Source: Muribaculaceae bacterium | Lineage (GTDB): Bacteria; Bacteroidota; Bacteroidia; Bacteroidales; Muribaculaceae | Assembly: GCA_029055345.1 (NCBI GenBank) | Contig: JAIDDJ010000060.1 | Location: forward strand, 1-38,920 | Length of the DNA: 38,920 nt | Direction: 5' to 3' | Shown: one piece after another, positions 1 through 8,017 of the stretch | How positions within the stretch are numbered: position 1 is the stretch's first letter | How the letters are laid out: each line of letters begins with the position of its first letter | Translations under genes and position numbers: made by a program | The notes under the pieces: generated by a model | The model's input: only the letters and a program-made list of their open reading frames with translations | Databases searched by the model: none | What the model was told of the DNA's origin: nothing

Positions 1-374
1 AATGTTCTATATGGTTCAAGTGAACCGAATTTATTTAATTTTTAACCCCGTCCATTTTTAGTGGACAGTAGTGATATATTATATAATTCCGGGGTTCGTT
101 GCATTGTCCACGATTTTTTGGATTTATTGCAGTCAGCAGTAGTGCGAGCGCCAACCGAGTGGTACACGCCATAACCAAATGGATAGAGTGGAAACTCGGA
201 CAAATAGTCGATTCCACCAAAACAACCGTCTGCCGACCGAGCGAGAAATATCGAAAGATATTCTGACACGCAGAGGCTTGGTAAAGCGTCTTGACTCTTA
301 TAGGATCAGACACTCATTGAAAACAAATTAAACCGCTGTATATCGAACGGCATTTATGGTGGTGTGAGAGGAAC
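1..374. other. Left-edge stretch with no assignable gene
   Basis: I find no gene I can support here. Two overlapping minus-strand open frames (35-313 and 42-269) exist, but neither encodes a motif I recognise and they exclude each other, so at most one could be a remnant. A short inverted repeat GTCCA/TGGAC lies at about 50-66. The stretch is AT-rich at the far left. It lies beyond the 3' end of the glycogen operon and could hold the edge of a neighbouring gene or a degraded one. Confidence 0.4.
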
Positions 375-416
375 GGAAACGAAAGTAGGTCAGAAAACTT
401 TCGTTTCCCGACCTAC
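375..416 (-). terminator. Hairpin with overlapping second stem, 3' of GH57 gene
   Basis: A perfect 12-bp stem (375-386 with 397-408) has a 10-nt loop. The loop segment 387-391 is complementary to 410-414, and the second pairing can extend to 385-391 with 410-416. The two helices could be alternatives or form an H-type pseudoknot. The element starts about 30 nt after the GH57 stop codon, so it is a natural 3'-end structure for the glycogen operon. There is no run of T after it, so intrinsic termination is unproven; it may instead protect the transcript 3' end. Confidence 0.5.
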
Positions 417-446
417 TCGAATGTTATTATTCTTTTGCGAGGTGCG

Positions 447-1859
447 TTATTTGGCTTTCTTGGCGCAGGTGCGCTTTTTGGGTGCCGCTTTTTTCTTCGG
501 AGCTGCCTCTTCCTTGACTTCTTTAACTTCAACTTCTTCCTTGGCGGGAAGGTTGTCGTCATGAATGATATTGGTCCGAAGGGTTTTCACTTCCTTATTT
601 AGGGACTCTATTTCTGAAGCTTGGTTGCGGATGGTGAGAAGGAGCGAGTTGAGCTCCTCGTTGTCGATGCTTTCAGGATATTGCTCATCAACGCGTACGA
701 GGAAGTCAGCGAGCACATTCATATAGTTGGTAAACGCCGAGAATGGAGAGTCGTAGGGGCTGAATGCCGCGTGTGAGGCTCCGTCATCCTTGTTCTTGGT
801 GCTCATATAGTAGAAATGATCGCTGCTCTGGAGATATTCCCAATCCATCTTCAGACGACGATCTGTGCAGAGACTTACGCGTTCTGCTACACCGTAAAGT
901 TTGCGCAACGCTTCGCGCTGTAAGTCATTTCCTTTCCATGCAGAAACGTCACGAGCTTCATCAATATCAGAAATTGGATAAGGAACTGAAAGTTCGTCGA
1001 CCGGTTTCATCTTTGCTGTCACCTCCGAAGGGGTTGCAAACACAATGTTGCGCTCGGCAGCAAAGCGTGGAAGTGCCTTCATGAATTGGAAGATACCAGT
1101 TCCGGCAGGTAGGAAGGAGCCGAAAGTATCCATGCTGAAATAGAGGTTTACTGCCTGCTCTTCTTCGGGAAGGGCTGCAATCCAATCCATATACTTGTCA
1201 GCGTTCAACGGATATTCAGGCCATGAAGGGTTGTTGAAATTGCGGGCGATATCATCGCTGAGCTTATCATTGGTCAGAAGCAGTTTAAGCTTCGGAGCCG
1301 TGGCTGACTTGTAAATATAGTTAGGTGATTTCCAACCAAGCACGTGCTTCGCGCCGGCTGTCAGACAGCTTTTGAACCCCATACCGCTGATGAGCATTGC
1401 AATGTCATCATCGTAGATCAATTCAGTATTGGCGAAGGTCTTGGTCTTTACGCCGAGAGTGCGGTAGATTAAGTCGCTTTCCAGTTTCACCTCGCGTATA
1501 AATTCCTCCGGATCTTCAAGGGATGCAAGCGAATGCGCAAAAGTTGTGGAAAGGAACTCCACATTGCCGGTGTCGGCAAGTGCCTTCAGCTTGTCGATAC
1601 ATTCAGGAACATATTGCTGCAACTGTTCAAGAGCAGTTCCTGATATAGATATAGCACATTTGAAAGCACCGTTAGATTCGCGAATCATATCCATGATCGT
1701 GTCGCACATGGGCATATACGAAACCTCTGCAAGACGGGAGATAATCTCATCGTCGGCAAAATCATCGTAATAATAATGGTCATTTCCAATGTCAAAGAAA
1801 CGATACCTCTTCAGCCGGTATGGCTGGTGAATTTTAAAATAGAAACAAACGTTCTTCAT
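447..1859 (-). CDS. GH57-family alpha-glucan hydrolase-like protein
   Basis: This 470-residue protein belongs to glycoside hydrolase family 57, whose members are alpha-amylases, 4-alpha-glucanotransferases and branching enzymes. Visible motifs are HQP at 11-13, GNVEF at 98-102, and TFANTE ending at Glu146, the expected nucleophile. The fourth motif reads FSMDTFG at about 241-247. By my alignment the usual acid/base Asp of the D-x-E-x-FG pattern is Ser242, so activity may be altered or lost. After about residue 400 comes a probable coiled coil and then a Lys/Ala/Glu-rich tail ending in KKAK, not part of the core family. No signal peptide, so cytoplasmic. It is the last gene of an operon with a glycosyltransferase and a debranching enzyme, pointing to storage glucan metabolism. 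Family call is firm; exact reaction is not. Confidence 0.88.
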   Translation of the reverse strand: MKNVCFYFKIHQPYRLKRYRFFDIGNDHYYYDDFADDEIISRLAEVSYMPMCDTIMDMIRESNGAFKCAISISGTALEQLQQYVPECIDKLKALADTGNVEFLSTTFAHSLASLEDPEEFIREVKLESDLIYRTLGVKTKTFANTELIYDDDIAMLISGMGFKSCLTAGAKHVLGWKSPNYIYKSATAPKLKLLLTNDKLSDDIARNFNNPSWPEYPLNADKYMDWIAALPEEEQAVNLYFSMDTFGSFLPAGTGIFQFMKALPRFAAERNIVFATPSEVTAKMKPVDELSVPYPISDIDEARDVSAWKGNDLQREALRKLYGVAERVSLCTDRRLKMDWEYLQSSDHFYYMSTKNKDDGASHAAFSPYDSPFSAFTNYMNVLADFLVRVDEQYPESIDNEELNSLLLTIRNQASEIESLNKEVKTLRTNIIHDDNLPAKEEVEVKEVKEEAAPKKKAAPKKRTCAKKAK

Positions 1860-1959
1860 ATCTTGTGAAAGAGTTTATCAATTAATAATCGGGCCTGGGC
1901 CCCGGTTGTGCGGTTAATCAGGCGAGCAACCGTATGACCGCAGTAAATTAGGTAATCTG

Positions 1960-3225
1960 TCAATTGCGGCTTTCGATTACTTTCTTATAGATATCGATCA
2001 CCTTCTTACCGGCCTTTTCCCATGTGATTCCATGGATTTCTTCGATGCCGCGGTCGCGGAGCTCCTTATGTAGAGCCGGGTAAGTGGTCAGGGCATGCAT
2101 TGCATCGGCCATAGCGTCAATGTCCCAATAGTCGGTCTTGATGACATTGTCAAGGATTTCCGCGCAGCCGCTCTGCTTAGAGATTATTGATGGAACGCCC
2201 ATCTCCATAGCCTCGAGAGGAGAAATGCCGAAAGGCTCAGACACGGAGGGCATCACATAAACATCCGAATCAGCCAGCATTTCATATACCTGCTTGCCGC
2301 GCAAGAAGCCAGTAAAGTGAAAGCGGTCCGCGATATTTCGTTTAGCCACGAGCCGAATCATATCATCCATTTTGTCGCCGGAGCCTGCCATCACGAACCG
2401 TACATTCTTGTTTTTACGGAGCACCTTTGCGGCCGCTTCGACAAAATATTCCGGACCTTTCTGCATTGTGATACGCCCGAGGAAAGTAATCACCTTATCC
2501 TTACGTTCGGTTTTCGGAAGCGACAGGAGATCATCGCTGAGAGGGATCACCGCGTTATGGACTGTAGTGACCTTGTCGGGAGAAATGCCATATTTCTCAA
2601 TGACGGTGCGCCGGGTAAGTTCAGATACCGTTATAATGTGATCGGCATTGTTCATGCCATCTTTCTCGATGGCGAATACCGTTGGATTCACATTTCCGCG
2701 CGAGCGGTCGAAATCTGTGGCATGCACGTGAATAACCAGCGGTTTGCCAGTGATATTTTTCGCATGAATGCCGGCCGGATAAGTTAGCCAGTCATGGGAG
2801 TGAATGATGTCGCAAGGAATAGTGCGGGCTATCACTCCGGCCACAATTGAATAATTATTGATTTCCTCAATCAGGTTATCAGGATAACGACCCGAAAATT
2901 CGATACATCCGAGGTCGTTAAGCCTCATGTAATTGAAGTCGGCATAGATATGGTCGCGCAGGTCGAAATAGGTCTGCGGATCCATTACTTTTCCGATGCG
3001 GCTTTCTACATACTCGCGGCTTACATCGCGCCAGGCCACAGGAGTGCAGTTGGCGCCGATGATATTGGCGAATCCTTTCTCCTCGTCGCCCCAAGGCTTA
3101 GGGATAACGAAAGTGATATCCATATCGCCGTTATTGTGCATACCCTTGGTAAGACCGTAGCTTGCCGTCCCAAGGCCTCCGAGGATATGAGGGGGAAATT
3201 CCCACCCGAACATTAGTGCTTTCAT
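1960..3225 (-). CDS. Glycogen synthase-like glycosyltransferase (GT-B fold)
   Basis: A 421-residue GT-B glycosyltransferase. The N-terminal half carries the glycine loop GGLG at 16-19 that binds the donor phosphates, and HSHDW at about 142-146. The C-terminal half carries MQKG at about 254-257 and the E-x7-E pair Glu330/Glu338 in EPFGISPLEAMEMG, typical of retaining GT4/GT5 enzymes. Its place between a glycogen debranching enzyme and a GH57 protein suggests it elongates alpha-1,4-glucan, as annotated for equivalent Bacteroides clusters. It is shorter than E. coli GlgA (about 477 residues). The ATG lies 3 nt after the upstream stop codon, so the two genes are probably translationally coupled. 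The donor (ADP- or UDP-glucose) cannot be read from sequence. Confidence 0.88.
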   Translation of the reverse strand: MKALMFGWEFPPHILGGLGTASYGLTKGMHNNGDMDITFVIPKPWGDEEKGFANIIGANCTPVAWRDVSREYVESRIGKVMDPQTYFDLRDHIYADFNYMRLNDLGCIEFSGRYPDNLIEEINNYSIVAGVIARTIPCDIIHSHDWLTYPAGIHAKNITGKPLVIHVHATDFDRSRGNVNPTVFAIEKDGMNNADHIITVSELTRRTVIEKYGISPDKVTTVHNAVIPLSDDLLSLPKTERKDKVITFLGRITMQKGPEYFVEAAAKVLRKNKNVRFVMAGSGDKMDDMIRLVAKRNIADRFHFTGFLRGKQVYEMLADSDVYVMPSVSEPFGISPLEAMEMGVPSIISKQSGCAEILDNVIKTDYWDIDAMADAMHALTTYPALHKELRDRGIEEIHGITWEKAGKKVIDIYKKVIESRN

Positions 3226-3228
3226 CTT

Positions 3229-5199
3229 TTATACGTTTTCTTCGGTTTGGGATAATAATTTGCTCATACGGTTCACGGTGCGGATGGTGCTGAGAATCTC
3301 GCCGACATTCTTAGCGGTAGAGACAGCGCCACGTCCGGTGTATGGAGGATTACCGTCATACATTTCTGAAAGGGAGCCGATGCATCCTTCCGACATCTCC
3401 TCTTCATAACCGATAAGCATTCGTTCGATAAAAGAGAGACCGCTCACGCCAAATACCTTGAAATAGGCATCGGCATAGAAGCCGAAAAGCCAAGGACGAG
3501 CCGGGCCCTGATGAACGGTATATTCACGTTCGGTCGGATTACCTACATATATCGGACGATAATCGTGGCTTTTGGGGCTTAATGAGCGGAGGCCCTTTGG
3601 TGTAAGGAGTTCGCGCGTACAGAAATCCAGCACTTTCTTCCGCTGACGACGGTCGAGCGGTGAATACTCCAAGCCAATCGCTATAGCCATGTTCGGACGC
3701 ACCTCAAGATCAGTATAAGTGCCGTTTACATAATCATACAGATAACCGAAATCATTGAGGAATGTCTGAACAAACGCATCTCCGCATCGCTTCTCAAGAT
3801 CGTGAAGGCGATCGAGTTCCTCACCTTGAATCTCCGCGCTTTCGAGCATCGAGATAAGGAATCGGATTGCATTATACCATAAGGCGTTGAATTCCAAGAT
3901 ATAACCGGTGCGCGGAATAATCGGACGTCCATTTATCGAAGCCGAGAGCCAGGTAACAGGTGTATTTGTACCTTCCGTGCTCAGAAGTCCGTTGTCGTGG
4001 AGTTTGAGGTTACGGATTCGGGAATCCATAATGCATCCCACAAGGTAACGGACATTATCAAGATATTTCTTACGGCATTCATGCACGTCGGTATACCGTC
4101 GGTATTGCTGAATAGCCCAGATTGTCCAAAGAGGAATGTCAGGAAGATCAATATCCTTTATTACGGGATCTGTTGCGCCCGTTTCGATATAATTACGGAG
4201 ACTCTCGATGAAAGTGGAGAGGATAGTATGGTAGTCTTCCTCATGGTCAATGGCGAGAGTACATCCCGGGAGGGCGATAAGCTCATCCCTTCCCCGCACG
4301 TTATACCATGGATAACCGGCCATAATATACATGCCCCGGTCATTCTTTAGATAAAACTGTTTAGCGGCGTTTTTAAGGCAGTTATAAAAACTTGTGCGGC
4401 AGGTGCGTGTCTTCAGTTCCTCTGTATAAATTTTCTCGAAAGTGGAGGGGTCCGTTTCAAAAGTCGAAGCCGAGAAAATGATAGATTCCCCTTTTTTGAT
4501 TGGCAGTTCGAAGTAACCCGGAACCCACAAATCTTCCTTATAAGGAATCCCGCGGTCGCGATCCTTATAATATTCCACCCCCTTATACCAGTTCGGGTCA
4601 TCTATCCAGGCAGCTTCCTTGTTGAACTGCATGAACAATTCAGGATATCCCTGATACAGGCAAGTGGCGATACCATTAGGTACGTGGCGGATATCCTTAT
4701 TGATTGCCGGGTTCTCCATCACGAGAGCATTGGCATCCCTGAAGGCGAGGAAGGGGCGGAAACGCAGCGTTGTCGGTGAATGCGCCTCAAGCAGCGTATA
4801 CTTGATTAGGATGCGGTTTTCGTGGGAGATGAACACCTTCTCCTTGGTCATAATCACTCCGCCAACGCGGAAAGTGAGTTTTGGTACAGACTCGCAGGTA
4901 AATTCCCTGATATACTTGTGACCATTGGGGCTGAAAACGTTGTCGCCATATTGGTGCAGACCAAGGTTGAAAGATGCTCCATGCTGGATCACCGATTCAT
5001 CAAGCGACGACAGAAGCACGTGGGCCTTGTCGTCCATCTCGGGAATCGGGATTACCAGTAGACCATGCTGTTTGCGCGTGTTGCAACCTACGATTGTCGT
5101 GCAATGATAGGCGCCCGACATATTCGTGCGCAGCATCTCCTTGGGTAACGATTGCTCCAGGTTGATCATAAGATTCTTGTCAAATTTAAGATAGCTCAT
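3229..5199 (-). CDS. Glycogen debranching enzyme (amylo-alpha-1,6-glucosidase, GH133 type)
   Basis: This 656-residue protein matches the bacterial/archaeal amylo-1,6-glucosidase layout. An N-terminal beta-sandwich-type domain (about residues 20-250) has GDE_N features (NTRKQHGLLV near the start). An (alpha/alpha)6 catalytic domain follows from about residue 290, with the signature AGYPWYNVRGRDELIALPG. It would hydrolyse alpha-1,6 branch points of glycogen in the cytoplasm. It is the first gene of a three-gene operon, 3 nt ahead of the glycosyltransferase. A perfect Bacteroidetes -7 box lies about 90 bp upstream. The signature lacks the W-G-R-D form common in the family (here VRGRD). Family assignment is confident. 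Confidence 0.88.
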   Translation of the reverse strand: MSYLKFDKNLMINLEQSLPKEMLRTNMSGAYHCTTIVGCNTRKQHGLLVIPIPEMDDKAHVLLSSLDESVIQHGASFNLGLHQYGDNVFSPNGHKYIREFTCESVPKLTFRVGGVIMTKEKVFISHENRILIKYTLLEAHSPTTLRFRPFLAFRDANALVMENPAINKDIRHVPNGIATCLYQGYPELFMQFNKEAAWIDDPNWYKGVEYYKDRDRGIPYKEDLWVPGYFELPIKKGESIIFSASTFETDPSTFEKIYTEELKTRTCRTSFYNCLKNAAKQFYLKNDRGMYIMAGYPWYNVRGRDELIALPGCTLAIDHEEDYHTILSTFIESLRNYIETGATDPVIKDIDLPDIPLWTIWAIQQYRRYTDVHECRKKYLDNVRYLVGCIMDSRIRNLKLHDNGLLSTEGTNTPVTWLSASINGRPIIPRTGYILEFNALWYNAIRFLISMLESAEIQGEELDRLHDLEKRCGDAFVQTFLNDFGYLYDYVNGTYTDLEVRPNMAIAIGLEYSPLDRRQRKKVLDFCTRELLTPKGLRSLSPKSHDYRPIYVGNPTEREYTVHQGPARPWLFGFYADAYFKVFGVSGLSFIERMLIGYEEEMSEGCIGSLSEMYDGNPPYTGRGAVSTAKNVGEILSTIRTVNRMSKLLSQTEENV

Positions 5200-5286
5200 G
5201 ATAACTTAGATATTTGTGGGATTGATTTTATAATTAATATATTAAGCAATGACTATATTATCGAAAGAGGTCTTGACTTTCTTCTA

Positions 5287-5318
5287 CAAAAATATGAAGA
5301 AAAAGTGATTTCGGCAAT
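5287..5318 (-). promoter_or_regulatory. Predicted Bacteroidetes promoter of the glycogen operon
   Basis: Read on the minus strand, 5294-5287 is TATTTTTG, an exact match to the Bacteroidetes -7 consensus TAnnTTTG. About 20 bp upstream is ATTG, a partial match to the -33 TTTG box. The predicted start site near 5280 gives an untranslated leader of about 80 nt before the debranching enzyme ATG at 5199. The flanking DNA is AT-rich and lies between two genes of the same strand. Confidence 0.45.
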
Positions 5319-5358
5319 ATGTTTTTGAGCAGTTTTTTTATACAAATAGTATCAATGC

Positions 5359-6768
5359 TCAATTTTTTATATCATTTGCAACATTTGTATCATCGGCCAT
5401 AATCTGCTTGATCAGTTCCGGGTCGGGAAGTTGCAGATCTTTCATAAGTAAGCCTGAAAATTCATTATAAGCCGCGGTGCGCTGCGGTTCGATTTGAGCG
5501 AGCATATCCTTATAAAGTTGCTTGAAATCGGAGATAAATATCGTAACACCCACGTTATCGAAAGCCTTTAGAAAGTCGGCAACCGTGAAATTCTCGCTTT
5601 CGACAGCCGAAGAAATTCCGATTGTGCGGTCAGGCAATGTCACATCATATATTAGTTTTGCTTCCTTGAGCTTTTCTACAATGCGACCGACAATTCTGAT
5701 TGGAAGGTAATATCTGACTGCAATCTGCTGCATGGTGAGCGGCTTGAGTCGGTTGTGAAACCTCTTGACGGTAACGGCCATTACAATGAGGGCTACATTA
5801 TGCCATCCGCGGTTGGAGATTGCGCTCTCGTCGCCCATAAGATTGAACGTGAACACATTCTGCATGGAATATGCAATCATACATCCTGTCAGTAGCACCA
5901 GCCATGAAAGCTGCAGCCAGATAAGCAGTAAGGGTAGGAAAGCGAAAGATCCATATATGGCATTATATTTCGAGACGTAAATCTGACCGTTAAGGAAGAG
6001 AATCTGAAGAATCTGGAAAGAGACGGCAGCCAGGAGAGCGGCGACCGCTGCATATTTGAATTGAACCTTAGTGTTCGGTATCAGATAATAAGAGAGTGCG
6101 AAAGCGAGCCAGCACAAAAAGAGCGGGGCGAGTTCAAGCGACCAGTTGACCACAGGTGTCAGAAACGGGAGCTTGAGGTTAGCTTGAATCACGCTCGACA
6201 TGAAGATGGATACACCCGAAGAGCAAATCATCAGCACCGGAATCATGAGGCAGATAGCAATATAATCGGTGAATTTCTGATATAAGGTTCGGGATGTTGT
6301 TACGCCCCATATTGAATTGAAAGTATCCTCAATAGAAGACAGCAGTGAAATAACGGTCCATAGCAGCACAACGATACCGACTCCGACGAACACACCCTGT
6401 GTGGCTGAATTTAGATAAGAATCTACAAAGCTTAAGGCAGTGGTTATCACTCGATCCTGCGAAGGGAACATCTGGTAAAGCTGGCCTTGAAGGGCATCCT
6501 GCAGCCCGAAGCCTCGTCCGATAGCAACGAGAAGCGCGAAAGCCGGCACGACCGACAGCACGGTCTGATAAGTCAGCGACATCGATTTATTCTGGAGGCT
6601 TGAATTGAAGAATGCGCTGAGAGTAAGGTTGATTGTCTTCACCATGCGCGTGCCTGCCGTGTTTTTAGGATCGGACCAGACACCATCGGTGACATATGCA
6701 TAAGTTTTCTTAGCCTTGAAAGCTAAATTGCTGAAGAAGCCATCTTTCTTCTGGGAGTCATTTTTCAT
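5359..6768 (-). CDS. YihY/BrkB-family inner membrane protein
   Basis: A 469-residue integral membrane protein of the YihY (BrkB) family, once misnamed ribonuclease BN. Residues about 50-320 hold some six hydrophobic segments with family features: SMSLTYQTVLSVVPAFALLVAIGRGFG near the start, then the segments around VGIVVLLWTVISLLSSIE and LLLIWLQLSWLVLLTGCMIAY. The last 150 residues are soluble, with a winged-helix-like stretch (LTMQQIAVRYYLPIRIVGRIVEKLKEAKLIYD) seen in longer Bacteroidetes members. The family's function is unsettled. It lies downstream of rnpB with a duplicated 31-bp segment in its leader. I saw no strong promoter between rnpB and this gene, so it may rely on read-through. Confidence 0.85.
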   Translation of the reverse strand: MKNDSQKKDGFFSNLAFKAKKTYAYVTDGVWSDPKNTAGTRMVKTINLTLSAFFNSSLQNKSMSLTYQTVLSVVPAFALLVAIGRGFGLQDALQGQLYQMFPSQDRVITTALSFVDSYLNSATQGVFVGVGIVVLLWTVISLLSSIEDTFNSIWGVTTSRTLYQKFTDYIAICLMIPVLMICSSGVSIFMSSVIQANLKLPFLTPVVNWSLELAPLFLCWLAFALSYYLIPNTKVQFKYAAVAALLAAVSFQILQILFLNGQIYVSKYNAIYGSFAFLPLLLIWLQLSWLVLLTGCMIAYSMQNVFTFNLMGDESAISNRGWHNVALIVMAVTVKRFHNRLKPLTMQQIAVRYYLPIRIVGRIVEKLKEAKLIYDVTLPDRTIGISSAVESENFTVADFLKAFDNVGVTIFISDFKQLYKDMLAQIEPQRTAAYNEFSGLLMKDLQLPDPELIKQIMADDTNVANDIKN

Positions 6769-6792
6769 GAGTCGTCGGTATTGAAAAGATAA

Positions 6793-6854
6793 CGTGAGAG
6801 GAGAGACAATTCACTAATATAACCGTGAGAGGAGAGACAATTTACTAATATAAC
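6793..6854. repeat. 31-bp tandem duplication between rnpB and the YihY gene
   Basis: 6793-6823 and 6824-6854 are two head-to-tail 31-bp copies differing at one base (6812 C, 6843 T). They lie directly after the rnpB terminator hairpin and in the leader of the YihY gene on the minus strand. On that strand each copy begins GTTATATTAG. The near identity suggests a recent slippage duplication. Confidence 0.9.
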
Positions 6855-6888
6855 AAGGGGACGGCTCAAATGTTAAGAGTCGTCCCCG
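6855..6888 (-). terminator. Terminator-like hairpin after rnpB
   Basis: An 11-bp stem (6857-6867 with 6877-6887, one G-U pair) closes a 9-nt loop, 8 nt beyond the mature 3' end of RNase P RNA on the minus strand. The following bases are T/A-rich (TTGTTATATTAG) rather than a clean T run, so termination may be partial and leave read-through into the YihY gene. Confidence 0.65.
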
Positions 6889-6895
6889 AAAGAAA

Positions 6896-7260
6896 ACAGT
6901 GATGCTATAAGCCGGGTTATGTACTCCAGACGGGCCGGAGTGTCTGTCATTTATCTATGCGGCCGTTTGCACGGCTCGCTAAAGCAGTCTACCCCCCGAC
7001 AATGGACGGGCAATCCTTTGCTGCCGGTGTATTTGACCTTGCAACTCGCAGGTTGTGCGGCCCGGCATGTCACCATGCCGGCCGGTGGGCTCTTACCCCG
7101 CCTTTTCACCCTTACCTTCCGAATGGAACGGAAGGCGGTAATTTTCTGTCACATTAACCCCGACGTCGCCGCCGGCTTTCCGTTAGAAAATGCGATGCCC
7201 TGCGTTGCCCGGACTTTCCTCTTTATGCCTCTTGCATAAAGCGACAGACCGCATCACTGT
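6896..7260 (-). ncRNA. rnpB: RNase P RNA (class A)
   Basis: The catalytic RNA that removes tRNA 5' leaders. On the minus strand the diagnostic segments are GAGGAAAGTCCGGGC near the 5' end (7220-7206), GGTAAGGGTGAAAAGGC and GGTAAGAGCCCACCGG in the middle, AGATAAATGAC, and ACATAACCCGGCTTAT near the 3' end. The ends pair in a perfect 10-bp P1 helix (7251-7260 with 6896-6905), which sets the boundaries at about 365 nt. A hairpin terminator follows. The 5' end overlaps the last 7 nt of the upstream kinase-like coding sequence, so the RNA is either cut from a common transcript or has a promoter inside that gene. Confidence 0.96.
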
Positions 7261-7889
7261 CGAATTAATATGTCGCGCACACTCTTCAGAATTGCTTCAT
7301 CCGATATGCGTGAGGAGTCGAACGACAACGAATAATTGTTGGCGCGACCCCATGATTTCCTGTTTGTAAAGTAATTATAATACGATTCCCGTTCGCGGTC
7401 GCGACGGTTCGCGATTTCAGTGGCCTGCTCGATATCTGATGTCTCTCCGCGGCTGATAATATTCCGCGCCCTGACTTCAATGGGAGCATGAATGAACAGC
7501 GAGACGACATTAGGATGGTCGCGCATCACATAATCGGCCGTTCTCCCCACGATGACACAAGATTCCTTCGAGCAAATATCCTTGATCACTCGGCTCTGAT
7601 ACTCATAAATTTTCTCCGGACTCATCGGCGCCTCGCTTATATTGGCTGTGGGAGCACCATATGTGAACGACAGAATCGAGCGCATGAACGACGGTCGGCG
7701 CTCATCCTTCGATGCGAAAATATCCGGGTTGTAGCCAAGGCGCGACGCAGCCTTATCAAGTAGACTCCGGTCATAATAGGATACCCCCAGCGCATCGGCA
7801 AGCATCTTGCCTATACGCCGGCCACCACTACCGTATTCGCGACCTATCACTACCAAAAAAGGCCCTTTATCTTCGCCGGATACTTCCAT
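7254..7889 (-). CDS. Cytidylate kinase-like protein
   Basis: A P-loop kinase-type protein with FLVVIGREYGSGGRRIGKMLA near its N terminus, typical of the cytidylate kinase-like family (PF13189), found in many anaerobes beside a genuine cmk. The nucleotide substrate is not established. I chose the ATG at 7889 (211 residues). An upstream TTG at 7919 would add 10 residues, but a -7 box at 7917-7924 would place transcription start downstream of it. The stop codon lies inside rnpB, overlapping it by 7 nt. The gene diverges from the 8018 gene across a compact shared promoter region. Confidence 0.82.
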   Translation of the reverse strand: MEVSGEDKGPFLVVIGREYGSGGRRIGKMLADALGVSYYDRSLLDKAASRLGYNPDIFASKDERRPSFMRSILSFTYGAPTANISEAPMSPEKIYEYQSRVIKDICSKESCVIVGRTADYVMRDHPNVVSLFIHAPIEVRARNIISRGETSDIEQATEIANRRDRERESYYNYFTNRKSWGRANNYSLSFDSSRISDEAILKSVRDILIRQ

Positions 7890-7916
7890 AATTGCTTTAT
7901 TTCTTATTCTTTTCTG

Positions 7917-7924
7917 CAAATTTA
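7917..7924 (-). promoter_or_regulatory. -7 promoter box for the kinase-like gene / rnpB
   Basis: Minus strand TAAATTTG exactly matches TAnnTTTG. Transcription would begin near 7911, leaving about a 22-nt leader before the ATG at 7889 and ruling out the upstream TTG start. I see no clear -33 TTTG at the expected distance. Confidence 0.45.
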
Positions 7925-7938
7925 ATTAAATTTTTTAT

Positions 7939-7946
7939 TACTTTTG
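7939..7946 (+). promoter_or_regulatory. -7 promoter box for the 8018 operon
   Basis: TACTTTTG matches TAnnTTTG exactly. It lies back to back with the minus-strand box at 7917-7924. The transcript leader would contain an inverted repeat GCCGCC/GGCGGC (7970-7975 with 7993-7998), 20 nt before the start codon. The -33 box is weak. Confidence 0.45.
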
Positions 7947-8017
7947 CATTTGTTTTTGAAAAATGCAACGCCGCCCTAATAGTTTTTTATCAGGCGGCCA
8001 TTTGAAAATACAGCAGT

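Noticed and set aside
42-269. Minus-strand frame that reads like a small protein
   Set aside because: No domain, start context or neighbour supports it, and another frame overlaps it; kept only as part of the unexplained left edge.
2317-2787. 156-codon plus-strand frame inside the glycosyltransferase gene
   Set aside because: Antisense shadow of a well-supported gene, no recognisable motif or start context.
6793-6854. Possible CRISPR-like repeat
   Set aside because: Only two copies with no spacer between them; a plain tandem duplication.
6919-7239. 106-codon plus-strand frame
   Set aside because: Antisense to RNase P RNA; no protein features.
7890-7919. TTG start giving 10 more residues for the kinase-like protein
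   Set aside because: A perfect -7 box overlaps this position and places transcription start downstream; the extension is not conserved-looking.
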